Shown in pieces: positions 1 to 7,421 of a stretch of DNA of 64,000 bases. The position numbers were made by a program, and so were the translations under genes. Position 1 is the stretch's first letter; the number at the start of each line of letters is the position of its first letter. This DNA is from Chitinophaga hostae (GTDB lineage: Bacteria > Bacteroidota > Bacteroidia > Chitinophagales > Chitinophagaceae): contig NZ_JAGTXB010000003.1 of NCBI RefSeq assembly GCF_018224885.1, positions 62,001-126,000 on the forward strand, given 5' to 3'. Below the pieces are notes generated by a model. That model ran no database searches. It saw nothing but the letters and a program-made list of their open reading frames with translations, and had not been told where the DNA came from.

Positions 1-240
1 TGCTGCTGCCACTTCCACGCCCAGGGGCGCCAGTACCGATACTTCCAGGCAATCCCTTTTTTTACCCGGGGCAATCTCTATCACAACAGGCTCTCCATCC
101 GACAGCAACATGCGCTGCACCCTGCCCTCACGCAGGTAATGCAAACATTCTTTATCCGACCGTCCCAAAAAACGCAGGCACTCTTCAAATGAAAAGTGCG
201 CTGCATCATTAACAGGAATTATTATTTTCTGCAAAGCCAT
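1..240 (-). CDS. Partial: probable DNA-3-methyladenine glycosylase (AlkA-like) N-terminus
   Basis: An open frame of 80 codons runs from an ATG at 240 (reading leftwards) off the window edge, so only the N-terminus is present. The start of the protein (MALQKIIIPVNDAAHFSFEE, then CLRFLGRSDKECLHYL) resembles the N-terminal beta-sheet domain of Bacteroidota AlkA-type 3-methyladenine DNA glycosylases, which typically open with a short strand followed by a FxFxECLxFLxR-like segment. The helix-hairpin-helix and catalytic Asp that would settle the family lie outside the window. I am sure of the coding frame and only moderately sure of the family. Confidence 0.5.
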   Translation of the reverse strand, partial: MALQKIIIPVNDAAHFSFEECLRFLGRSDKECLHYLREGRVQRMLLSDGEPVVIEIAPGKKRDCLEVSVLAPLGVEVAAA

Positions 241-286
241 CAGCAAAATTACGCAATACGGCGCTGATGGCCTTACGGATTCTTGC

Positions 287-476
287 GGATTTTTTTGCCC
301 AGGATTAGATTGATTTTTGATGATTTAAAAGATTTTTTTGGGGGATTTTAAAAAGATTTTTGGAGATATAGAGGATATATATCCGCCAATATCTCCAAAA
401 ATCTTTTTAAATCTGTTAATCAAAAAAAAATCCTTTAAATCATCAAAAATCAATCTAATCCTGGGCAAAAAAATCC
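287..476. repeat. Long intergenic inverted repeat, 190 nt (AGGATTA family)
   Basis: Two arms of about 95 nt face each other with almost no loop. The outer 40 or so nucleotides pair almost perfectly: GGATTTTTTTGCCCAGGATT on the left and its reverse complement ending at 476. A mismatched middle part follows, then GGAGATAT (362-369) pairs with ATATCTCC (389-396), and the centre is the 12-nt palindrome GGATATATATCC (373-384). The element fills the gap between the probable glycosylase gene and the AhpD-like gene. It shares the core CCAGGATTA with the inverted repeat at 7422-7630. The forward frame crossing it is not a gene. Confidence 0.9.
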
Positions 477-486
477 TGGCAAAAAA

Positions 487-930
487 TCAACCTACCGGCT
501 GTGTCCTGGATGTGATCGCAATCCTGTTCCAGGTATTGATCATTCCAATAGCCAGGGTGATCTGCGCTACTTCTTCAGGCGTAAATACGGCGAGGGCGGC
601 GTTGTATACGTCGTCAGGCACGTGGGAGGTGCTAACCAGCGTAACTGCCTCTGTGAGCGCCAGCGCGGCACGTTCCTTATCGGTATAATAAGGCGCTTCA
701 TGCCAGGCGTTGAGGCCGTATATACGCTGTTCTGTTTCGCCCATTTTACGGGCATCCTTGGTATGCATGTTTAAACAAAACGCACAGCCGTTGATCTGGG
801 AGGCGCGGATCTTAACCAGCTCTGATAAGGTTTTGTCAATACCCAGTCCATTAACAAAGTCCTGTAATCCCATCAGGGCCTTTAATGCGCCCGGTACCAG
901 CTTGTATACGTCCATTCTTGCTTCCATCAT
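487..930 (-). CDS. Carboxymuconolactone decarboxylase family (AhpD-like) protein
   Basis: This 147-residue protein has the CMD/AhpD fold signature: an all-helical protein with the redox motif C49-A-F-C52 followed by H56 (GCAFCLNMHTKDA). In AhpD-like peroxidase partners the two cysteines and the histidine form the thiol active site. The neighbouring context LSELVKIRASQINGC is typical of the small stand-alone alkylhydroperoxidase group. It is cytoplasmic, without a signal peptide. It lies 27 nt downstream of the NTF2-like gene on the same strand, so the two are probably one operon, divergent from the MocR regulator at 1402. A role in peroxide or reactive aromatic detoxification is likely, but the substrate is unknown. 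Confidence 0.9.
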   Translation of the reverse strand: MMEARMDVYKLVPGALKALMGLQDFVNGLGIDKTLSELVKIRASQINGCAFCLNMHTKDARKMGETEQRIYGLNAWHEAPYYTDKERAALALTEAVTLVSTSHVPDDVYNAALAVFTPEEVAQITLAIGMINTWNRIAITSRTQPVG

Positions 931-957
931 AATATCTGTTTTTATTAGTTAATAATC

Positions 958-1305
958 TTAATAGAAAAATTGTTCACGGATAATTTTACCGTTCTCTACA
1001 TGATACACACATAGTTCGTTTCTTGTGCGGCGGCCGGTATTGGCGATGGTAACATCCATCAACAGCTGAACGGCGAAATAATCATCGGCTACTATCGGAT
1101 CGGATATTTCCAGCAGATGGCGCGTTTGTATACTGTCAAGGAACATGCGTTCTTTGTTCATAATGGCCGCTAACCCGCTAGTGATGCGGCCGTCGGGCTC
1201 AATGTTTACAACATCGTCACGAAAAAGGGCGGCCTGCGCCTCCGGAAATTTCCACTCCCGGCAAAGTTGTACCAGTGTATAAGCTACTTGTTTAACAACC
1301 GTCAT
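958..1305 (-). CDS. SnoaL/NTF2-like nuclear transport factor fold protein
   Basis: This is a 115-residue protein. The ATG at 1305 (MTVVKQVAY) was chosen because the frame upstream runs into the divergent MocR gene and codes for an unlikely sequence. Alternating helices and strands (LCREWKFPEAQAALFRDDVV, then strands ending YHVENGKIIREQFFY) fit the NTF2-like/SnoaL cone fold, in which a small hydrophobic pocket binds a ligand or substrate. The closing segment (E-N-G-K-I-x-x-x-x-x-F/Y) is a common ending of the family. It is probably co-transcribed with the AhpD-like gene downstream. No catalytic role can be assigned. Confidence 0.8.
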   Translation of the reverse strand: MTVVKQVAYTLVQLCREWKFPEAQAALFRDDVVNIEPDGRITSGLAAIMNKERMFLDSIQTRHLLEISDPIVADDYFAVQLLMDVTIANTGRRTRNELCVYHVENGKIIREQFFY

Positions 1306-1401
1306 GGTATCGATTTGTGGGTACAAAATAACAGCAAAAACAACCGCCAAAACAGATACAGAATTATCAATTATCAACCATAACAGATTACCTTTAGGGA
1401 G

Positions 1402-2829
1402 ATGAAAAAAAATAACGGGTTTATTTATCTTCAGCTGGCCGAAAAGATCCAGCAGATGATCGCCGGTGGCGTTTATGCGGTGGGCGACAAACTCCCTTCT
1501 GTCCGCTCCCTGCACCAGGATCACGGCATCAGCATCAGTACAGCTTTACAGGTATACACGCACCTGGAAAAAAAGGGTTGGGTAGAAGCCAGGGAAAAAT
1601 CGGGTTACTTTGTGCACTACTCTCACAACGTGCGCCCACAGCTGCCGCCCGTAACAGATCCGCTGCCTACCCCGGGAAAAGTACAGATCAACGAAAAGCT
1701 GGCTATGTTCAGAAAAACCAGCCAGTCGCAGAAAACCATTTCACTGATTGGCGCTGCGCCCGATACCTCCCTGTTGCCTTCCGTAAAGCTTAAAAAGGCT
1801 TTGCAGCTCTGTGCGCGGGAGCTCGACACTTCGTATATCCCTTACGGTGATATTACGGGTCATGAGCCCTTCCGGCGGCATATTGCGCGTCATTGTCTTA
1901 ACTGGGGCAGGGCTGTTTCGCCCAATGAGATCATTGTCACCAACGGCGCCATCGAGGCTACCACGCTATGTTTGCGGGCGGTGGCCAAAGCCGGTGATAC
2001 TATTGCTATAGAATCCCCTACCTTTTTTGGCCTCTTGCTGGCTATTGAAAGTTTGGGCATGAAAGCACTGGAAATACCTACTGACCCGGTTACCGGGGTA
2101 AGTCTGGATAAACTCGAAGCCGCGTTTAAACAAAAAAAGGTGCAGGCCTGCCTGTTCGTTACCAACTACAATAACCCGCTGGGCAGCTGTATGCCCGACA
2201 ACAGCAAGGAACAGCTGGCAAAGCTGCTTCAGCAATACCAGGTGCCGCTGATAGAAGACGATGTATACGGAGATCTGCATTTTGCGCCGGAGCGTCCCCG
2301 CACCGTTAAGTCTTATGATGAAGAAGGACTGGTATTATACTGCTCTTCCTGGTCCAAATCCATTGCGGCGGGTTTGCGTATCGGATGGGTGATCGGCGGC
2401 CGGTACCATGAAAAAATTGCGCAGCTGAAATTTATGTCTTCCGCCAGTACCGGCCTGTTACCACAGCTGGTGCTCACCAAATTCCTCGATCAGCAACGAC
2501 TGGACCTGCACCTGAAATCATTGCGGCAAACGCTCAACATGCAAACCATGCAGATGACAAAGGCTATACAGGAATATTTTCCGGTAGATACGCAACTGAC
2601 CCGGCCTAACGGGGGCATCAGTTTGTGGGTGGTACTGCCGCCCCGGGTGGATACCTGGAAGCTGCATGAAGCAGCTGTGGAACAAGGCATCACCTTTACA
2701 CCCGGCTCCCTGTTTTCCAGTCAGCCGCGATACCACGAGTGTATCCGGCTCACCAATGCCAACCCCTGGAATGATGACCAGGAATGGGCGATCCAGACAC
2801 TTGGACGCCTGATAGGTAAACAGCTGTAA
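1402..2829 (+). CDS. MocR-type transcriptional regulator (GntR wHTH + aminotransferase fold)
   Basis: The 475-residue protein joins a GntR winged helix (about residues 5-75; GDKLPSVRSL and the recognition helix ISTALQVYTHLEKKGWVE) to a class I aminotransferase-like domain (about 110-475). PLP-binding landmarks are present: NYNNPLG near 255-261, EDDVYG (D286-D287), S-x-S-K319 as the Schiff-base lysine, and R326. Proteins of this family (GabR, PdxR, TauR) use PLP or a PLP adduct as the signal and bind direct repeats near their own start. It is divergent from the NTF2-like/AhpD-like pair and is followed by a close paralogue, so either could be its target. Confidence 0.92.
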   Translation: MKKNNGFIYLQLAEKIQQMIAGGVYAVGDKLPSVRSLHQDHGISISTALQVYTHLEKKGWVEAREKSGYFVHYSHNVRPQLPPVTDPLPTPGKVQINEKLAMFRKTSQSQKTISLIGAAPDTSLLPSVKLKKALQLCARELDTSYIPYGDITGHEPFRRHIARHCLNWGRAVSPNEIIVTNGAIEATTLCLRAVAKAGDTIAIESPTFFGLLLAIESLGMKALEIPTDPVTGVSLDKLEAAFKQKKVQACLFVTNYNNPLGSCMPDNSKEQLAKLLQQYQVPLIEDDVYGDLHFAPERPRTVKSYDEEGLVLYCSSWSKSIAAGLRIGWVIGGRYHEKIAQLKFMSSASTGLLPQLVLTKFLDQQRLDLHLKSLRQTLNMQTMQMTKAIQEYFPVDTQLTRPNGGISLWVVLPPRVDTWKLHEAAVEQGITFTPGSLFSSQPRYHECIRLTNANPWNDDQEWAIQTLGRLIGKQL

Positions 2830-2865
2830 TAACTTCTCCCGAAAAAATAAAAATAAAACAGATGC

Positions 2866-2881
2866 TATTTTTGTATTTTTG
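2866..2881 (+). promoter_or_regulatory. Tandem -7 boxes before the second MocR gene
   Basis: Two adjacent perfect matches to the Bacteroidota -7 element TAnnTTTG occur here (TATTTTTG at 2866-2873 and again at 2874-2881), 22 nt before the ATG at 2904. No TTG -33 element is visible at the usual spacing. Transcription of the second regulator on its own is therefore plausible. The 8-nt duplication could also be a regulator half-site repeat. Confidence 0.45.
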
Positions 2882-2903
2882 ACCAGATCAGATTAGCATT
2901 ACC

Positions 2904-4334
2904 ATGATAAAAACCGCCGATCACCTGTACCTGCAGGTAGCTGATAATATTGAGCAGCTGATAGAAAAAGAAGTGATGAAAATAGGGGAAAAGCTCCCTT
3001 CTGTGCGCATGCTCAGCAAGCAACAGGGCATCAGTTTAACCACTGCATTCCAGGCATATTACCACCTGGAATCGAAGGGGCTGATTGAGTCCAGGCCCAA
3101 ATCCGGGTACTATATCCGCTTCCGGTCCAGGCGCATGCCCGCTATGCCGGGCACCTGTTTGCCGGTAAAAAAAGCCAGTGAAGCCACGGTGAGTGATATG
3201 GTGATGGAAGTATTCAGCCAGATCCGGAACCCAAATTTGCTGAACCTTTCTGTAGCCACGCCTCCTCCCGACCTGCTGCCGGCGGCTAAAATGGCGAAGG
3301 CGGTGGTACATGCGCTGCGCAACCTGCCCAATAATGGTATCGCGTATGAAGAGTTGCAGGGCAATCCCTTGCTACGCGGACAAATAGCCCGTATGTCGCT
3401 CGCCTGGGGCGGCGCCTTTACAGCAGATGATGTGGTCACCAGCAGCGGCTGTATGGATGCGCTCACGCTGTGCTTGTCCGCCGTTACACAACCCGGCGAT
3501 ACTATCGCCATTGAAAGTCCTGCCTATTACGGCTCCATGCAGCTGGCCGAAAGCCTGGGATTAAAAGTGCTGGAAGTGCCTACCCACCCGGTTTCCGGCG
3601 TAGACCTGGAGTACCTCGACAAAGCCATTCCCCGGCATAAAATCAAGGCTTGTCTTTTTGTGACCAACTACAACAACCCCTTGGGTTCCTGTATGCCGGA
3701 TCAAAACAAAAAGGCGCTGGTGGATATGGTAGTGAAGTATGATATTGCCCTGATAGAAGATGATATATACGGGGATCTGTATTTCTCCAAACAACGCCCG
3801 GCCAACTGTAAAACGTTCGATAAATATGGGCATGTATTGCTTTGTAATTCCTTCTCAAAATCACTGGCGCCAGGCTACCGTGTGGGCTGGACCATGCCGG
3901 GAAAATACAAGGAAAAAGTGCTGATGATGAAACAAAATCACTCCATTGCCTGCGCTTCGCTGCCACAGGCGGCAGTAGGTCATTTCCTGGAAATTGGCCG
4001 TTATGAATTTCATTTACGGAATTTAAGGAAGATGTTGCACACCCAGTGTTTGCGGTACTCCCAGGCAATCAGCGAATACTTTCCGGAAGGCACGCGCATT
4101 TCACGGCCACAGGGTGGTTGTGTATTATGGGTAGAGCTGGATGAGTCGATCAATACTTTTGATCTGTTTCACCAGGCGCTCAAACATAAGATCAGCTTTT
4201 GTCCGGGCAGAATTTTCTCCTTACAGAATAAATACAACAACTGCATGCGTATCAGCTTCGGCAATGCCTGGAGCAAACAGGTGGATGAGGGATTAAAAAC
4301 GTTGGGAAAGCTGATCCGCAAAATGAATGCATAG
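2904..4334 (+). CDS. MocR-type transcriptional regulator, tandem paralogue
   Basis: This 476-residue protein has the same architecture and almost the same length as its upstream neighbour. The winged helix covers about residues 5-75 (GEKLPSVRMLSKQQGIS), and the aminotransferase-like domain has NYNNPLGSCMP, EDDIYG and N-S-F-S-K319 (PLP lysine), with R326 in GYRVGW. Residue positions line up one to one with the first copy, which points to a tandem duplication. The two copies have diverged most in the linker and in the substrate-facing segments (about residues 80-130). It is separated from the first by 74 nt carrying its own -7 boxes, so it may be transcribed independently. The target genes are unknown. 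Confidence 0.92.
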   Translation: MIKTADHLYLQVADNIEQLIEKEVMKIGEKLPSVRMLSKQQGISLTTAFQAYYHLESKGLIESRPKSGYYIRFRSRRMPAMPGTCLPVKKASEATVSDMVMEVFSQIRNPNLLNLSVATPPPDLLPAAKMAKAVVHALRNLPNNGIAYEELQGNPLLRGQIARMSLAWGGAFTADDVVTSSGCMDALTLCLSAVTQPGDTIAIESPAYYGSMQLAESLGLKVLEVPTHPVSGVDLEYLDKAIPRHKIKACLFVTNYNNPLGSCMPDQNKKALVDMVVKYDIALIEDDIYGDLYFSKQRPANCKTFDKYGHVLLCNSFSKSLAPGYRVGWTMPGKYKEKVLMMKQNHSIACASLPQAAVGHFLEIGRYEFHLRNLRKMLHTQCLRYSQAISEYFPEGTRISRPQGGCVLWVELDESINTFDLFHQALKHKISFCPGRIFSLQNKYNNCMRISFGNAWSKQVDEGLKTLGKLIRKMNA

Positions 4335-4338
4335 AAAA

Positions 4339-4360
4339 GCCGGAATAAGAATATTCCGGC
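4339..4360 (+). terminator. Hairpin after the second MocR gene
   Basis: The 9-bp stem GCCGGAATA / TATTCCGGC has a 4-nt loop and starts 5 nt after the stop codon. No T-tract follows directly; the next T-rich stretch is about 25 nt away. It is a plausible weak or factor-assisted terminator. Confidence 0.5.
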
Positions 4361-4568
4361 CGCTGTTATACCTACAACTTAAATATTTTTTAGAAGTTGC
4401 TGCCGGATACCTGTATAGCAAGCGGCATCCGGCGGGCAACCAATAATGGGATTCACAAACATCCTAAACAACCGTTAACTGTAAATCAACAAAGAAAATC
4501 TTTTAAAGTCCCTGCTGCCGGTGCAGCATTTGCACAATGCTGCACACCGCAACGCCCAGGATCATTTA

Positions 4569-5318
4569 TCAACCGATCAACGGATGTACCATAAGTCCAC
4601 CGTCTACATTATATTCTGCACCAGTAATAAACGATGCTTCATCTGAAGCCAGGAAGGTCACCATTTTAGCGATATCTTCCGCTTTCCCTAACCTGCCCAG
4701 TGGTGTAATACTGCCCAGGTGTGTTTTCAATACGTCGGGCATGCCTACTTTTTCCAGCAATGGGGTGGTGATGATGCCGGGGTTCACGGTATTGACCCGT
4801 ATCCTCCGGCTGGCCAGTTCCCTCGATAATGTTCTGCCGAGTGAATTCAGTGCTGCTTTGCTGGCCGATAGCACTGCTGCATTAGGTGTTCCTGCGTAAG
4901 CATTCAGGGCCGACAGCAGGGTAATGGAGCCGCCATCGCTGATGAGCGGCAATAGTTGCTGTATGGTGAAAAAGGCGCCTTTGAAATTCACATTCATTAA
5001 TTCATCGTACAAGTCTGTTGTAACTGTTTCAAAAGGTGCCAGTTTCGCCACACCCGCATTTATAAATAAGGCATCAATTTTCCCAAAACGTCCCTGTACA
5101 TACTCCGCCAACCGCTTTGCATCATTCAGATCTGACTGATCCGCCTTAAAACCTTCTGCAGGATGTCCCAGCGCATATACAGCTTCCTGTATGGCGCCCG
5201 GGTTACGACCTGTTATCAATACCTTTGCTCCTTTTGCTAAAAACGACGCTGCTGTTGCGTAGCCTATACCGCTGTTACCGCCTGTGATAACAACTATCTT
5301 ATCTTTCAATGATGACAT
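4569..5318 (-). CDS. Short-chain dehydrogenase/reductase family protein lacking the catalytic Tyr
   Basis: This is a 249-residue classical SDR fold. The Rossmann signature TGGNSGIG lies at 12-19, NAG at 87-89, the catalytic-type Ser is S136 and Lys is K154. The position of the essential tyrosine in YxxxK is Leu150 (codon CTA), giving LSASK where the neighbour has YSASK. The C-terminal SFITGAEYNVDGGLMVHPLIG ending is intact. Without Tyr the usual proton-relay chemistry should fail, so this copy may be a non-catalytic binding or regulatory SDR, or a recently inactivated duplicate. It lies 18 nt downstream of the intact paralogue, in the same operon, probably under the ArsR regulator at 6230-6499. 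Confidence 0.9.
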   Translation of the reverse strand: MSSLKDKIVVITGGNSGIGYATAASFLAKGAKVLITGRNPGAIQEAVYALGHPAEGFKADQSDLNDAKRLAEYVQGRFGKIDALFINAGVAKLAPFETVTTDLYDELMNVNFKGAFFTIQQLLPLISDGGSITLLSALNAYAGTPNAAVLSASKAALNSLGRTLSRELASRRIRVNTVNPGIITTPLLEKVGMPDVLKTHLGSITPLGRLGKAEDIAKMVTFLASDEASFITGAEYNVDGGLMVHPLIG

Positions 5319-5336
5319 GAAGAACTGTTTGAGAAA

Positions 5337-6092
5337 TTAGCCGATTAATGGATGTACGCTCAGACCACCGTCTACATTATATTCGGCGCCTGTAATAAAG
5401 GAGGCTTCATCGGAGGCCAGGAAAGATACCAGCCGGGCTATTTCCAGCGGTTGTCCTATTCTGCCCAACGGCAACCTGCTGGCAATATGTTCCGGGTTGA
5501 TCGCTTCCTTAGGTACGCCGGCCTTTTCCAGGATAGGCGTATCTACCGGTCCGGGGTTTACAATATTCACCCGGATCCTGCGGGCAGATAATTCCCTCGA
5601 TAAAGTACGTCCCAATGAATTCAGACCGGCCTTGCTGGCACTGTAAACGGATGCTCCCGGCATGCCTGAATGAGCGTTTACGGAAGACAACAGGATAATA
5701 GTGCCGCCATCGTTAATTAGTGGGAGTAAGTGCTGCACCGTAAAAAATGCGCCCTTCAGATTAATGTCCATGATGTTGTCAAAAGCCTCTTCTGTTACAT
5801 CCGTTACGTTTGCAAAAGTGCCTACACCGGCGTTTACAAACAGGATGTCAATTTTGCCATAACGGTCACGCACATACTCCGCTAATTTTTTTGAATCTTC
5901 TATCTTTCCCTGGTCTGCAATAAAACTATCTGTTTCCTGTCCAAGCGTAGCCACTGCCTGCTGTACGGCATCCGGCTTACGTCCTGTGATCAATACCTTT
6001 GCGCCTTTCGCCAAAAAGTCTGCTGCTGTTGCATATCCTATACCGCTGTTACCGCCCGTGATGACAGCTGTTTTATTTTGTAAGAGTGCCAT
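5337..6092 (-). CDS. Short-chain dehydrogenase/reductase (classical SDR)
   Basis: This is a 251-residue SDR with the full active site: TGGNSGIG at 12-19 for NAD(P) binding, NAG at 87-89, S136, Y150 and K154 (YSASK). The residue after the second beta strand is Arg (TGRKP), which usually favours NADP(H). It is highly similar to the next gene downstream along its whole length, including the C-terminus, so the pair arose by tandem duplication. The substrate cannot be read from the sequence. The upstream gap holds a perfect palindrome sharing GAAAT/ATTTC half-sites with the promoter of the adjacent ArsR regulator, which suggests control by that protein. Confidence 0.93.
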   Translation of the reverse strand: MALLQNKTAVITGGNSGIGYATAADFLAKGAKVLITGRKPDAVQQAVATLGQETDSFIADQGKIEDSKKLAEYVRDRYGKIDILFVNAGVGTFANVTDVTEEAFDNIMDINLKGAFFTVQHLLPLINDGGTIILLSSVNAHSGMPGASVYSASKAGLNSLGRTLSRELSARRIRVNIVNPGPVDTPILEKAGVPKEAINPEHIASRLPLGRIGQPLEIARLVSFLASDEASFITGAEYNVDGGLSVHPLIG

Positions 6093-6137
6093 TCTATTGA
6101 TTTATTTAAGTTTATCGATGTAATAAGTTTAAAAAAA

Positions 6138-6154
6138 AGAGAAATAATTTCTCT
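6138..6154. promoter_or_regulatory. Palindrome upstream of the SDR pair, candidate ArsR operator
   Basis: The perfect 17-nt palindrome AGAGAAAT-A-ATTTCTCT lies 46 nt upstream of the start of the first SDR gene. Its core GAAAT/ATTTC recurs as GAAATATTTC at 6531-6540 in the ArsR gene's own promoter. A shared inverted-repeat core at both places is what an autoregulated ArsR/SmtB-type repressor would give. Confidence 0.5.
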
Positions 6155-6229
6155 ATAAATCCATTAATTTAAACATTTCAATGTATTATACTATAAAAAA
6201 AGCTGTTGGTAAACCCGCCCGGTAGTCCC

Positions 6230-6499
6230 TCAGCTTAATTGTAAAAAGAACATCGACAATTGCTTCATCATCTCTTTATTGAGCGTTAACTCCACAATTC
6301 TGCCGTTTTTCGAAGAATGTAACACCCCACTGTCCACCAGGATCTTCACATGGTGCGATACCGTGGGTTGTGACAAGCACGTAAACTCACATACATCACC
6401 ACAAATCAGCTTTCCCTTCTTAACAACCTCCATTATGATAGATAATCGGTGTTTGTCGGCGATGGCATTTGCTGCTTTTTCTATCAGTGCTAAATCCAT
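6230..6499 (-). CDS. ArsR/SmtB-family winged-helix transcriptional regulator
   Basis: This is an 89-residue single-domain winged helix. It starts with a helix ending in ADKHRLSIIMEVV, followed by CEFTCLSQPTVSHHVKILVD as the helix-turn-helix and RIVELTLN as the wing. The layout matches ArsR-family repressors that lack extra domains. Cys33 (LICGD), Cys37 and Cys41 could be ligand or redox sensing residues, though the classical ELCVCDL motif is not present. The gene is followed on the same strand by two SDR genes. It starts 4 nt after a perfect -7 box, so its mRNA may be leaderless, and a GAAATATTTC palindrome overlaps the upstream promoter element. Confidence 0.9.
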   Translation of the reverse strand: MDLALIEKAANAIADKHRLSIIMEVVKKGKLICGDVCEFTCLSQPTVSHHVKILVDSGVLHSSKNGRIVELTLNKEMMKQLSMFFLQLS

Positions 6500-6503
6500 A
6501 GAA

Positions 6504-6540
6504 CAAAAGTAATACTATTTTCCAAATATCGAAATATTTC
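6504..6540 (-). promoter_or_regulatory. Promoter and putative autoregulatory operator of the ArsR gene
   Basis: On the minus strand TACTTTTG (6511-6504) is a perfect TAnnTTTG -7 element. A TTTC lies 19 nt upstream (6534-6531) where TTTG is expected. The perfect palindrome GAAATATTTC (6531-6540) covers that position. Only four bases (TTCT) separate the -7 box from the ATG at 6499. Confidence 0.6.
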
Positions 6541-6843
6541 AATGAATTTTTTTTTGAAGCCCGGTTTTCAGCCCACCCGGCCGCTTCTTCCGGTAACCTG
6601 CGGGGAACCGGTTGTTGTTTACCGTCCGGAAGCCCGTCCCTCCTGTATCCGGATGATCTCAAAAAAGAAATGCATCTGCGGACGCGAATAGCACGCCAAC
6701 AGATCTGCTGATAGCAACGCAAACGGTGTATATAAATTTCTTTCTCCCATAGCCTGTAAAATTGCAGTAATCATCCCGGATGCTACCTGCCTCATCTCTT
6801 ATGTGCCGGGCAATTTTATCCTTTCGTGAACGTTTCTTAATAG
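6541..6843. other. Gene-free stretch between divergent ArsR and lipoprotein genes
   Basis: The full gap is 6500-6937. Apart from the ArsR promoter at its left end and the lipoprotein promoter at its right end, I see no conserved frame, RNA-like structure or repeat here. The forward and reverse frames that cross it have no recognisable protein character. Confidence 0.6.
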
Positions 6844-6874
6844 TTGTACTGCGCACATTTTTATACTATCTTTA
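6844..6874 (+). promoter_or_regulatory. Promoter of the lipoprotein gene
   Basis: TTG (6844-6846) is followed after 20 nt by TATCTTTA (6867-6874), a 7-of-8 match to TAnnTTTG at the usual Bacteroidota spacing. It lies about 65 nt before the ATG at 6938. Confidence 0.45.
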
Positions 6875-6937
6875 GGCGCTTACCATTGCTGGGCAACCAA
6901 CAATCGTGTACTCAAATATGCCATACAAACGATCGCC

Positions 6938-7414
6938 ATGAAATCCATGAAAAAACACCTGGTATTACCTGTAGCATTTCTTACATTAGCTGGCTGTCAC
7001 AACGGCAAAGCACCGGAAGAACAAGAGCAAACGGCCTCCGCTCCGCCTCTGCAAAATACAGGGGAACACGAAGCCGCCACAAAAATTTCACATCCCTGTG
7101 TTGTTTTCTATTCACCTGACAGCATTCAACTGGAAAAATTAAAAAAAGAAAACGGAGAAGAAGCTTTTTATACCCTCGCCGACGACAACCAAAACTATAT
7201 GGCTGATGCCCGTGCTTTCCTCGAAGGAAAAGGCATAAAAATAATAGAACCCGGCAAAGGAAAAATCAGCTTTCAATCCAAAAGCGGACAGGCCGCCATG
7301 CTTGACCTGAACGATCCAAAATACAGCTGGGAAAGCTGGTGGTACGATGGAAACAAACTACACAAAATAGATATGACAGATATTGAGAAAGCATATAAAC
7401 AATATATGAAATAA
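6938..7414 (+). CDS. Uncharacterised lipoprotein
   Basis: This 158-residue protein has a short N-terminal hydrophobic segment and the lipobox L-A-G-C (Cys about residue 20), then a low-complexity linker rich in E, Q and A, and a compact domain of about 110 residues. That domain contains CVVFYSPDSIQLEKLKKENG, a DxxAFLExKGI motif and the ending EKAYKQYMK. I do not recognise a named family. The Met at 6947 is an equally good start. It is probably anchored in the inner or outer membrane facing the periplasm. It stands alone between an ArsR gene and a long palindromic repeat. Confidence 0.75.
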   Translation: MKSMKKHLVLPVAFLTLAGCHNGKAPEEQEQTASAPPLQNTGEHEAATKISHPCVVFYSPDSIQLEKLKKENGEEAFYTLADDNQNYMADARAFLEGKGIKIIEPGKGKISFQSKSGQAAMLDLNDPKYSWESWWYDGNKLHKIDMTDIEKAYKQYMK

Positions 7415-7421
7415 GCGCTTA

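Noticed and set aside
338..688. Forward open frame of 116 codons over the first inverted repeat
   Set aside because: It lies inside the palindrome and opposite the AhpD-like gene, with no protein character; it is a product of the repeat.
958..1524. Long version of the NTF2-like gene starting at 1524
   Set aside because: The extra N-terminal part overlaps the MocR gene on the other strand and has no family similarity; ATG 1305 gives a normal-sized protein.
6420..6722. Reverse frame overlapping the ArsR start
   Set aside because: It is in another frame of the ArsR gene and its promoter and has no recognisable domain.
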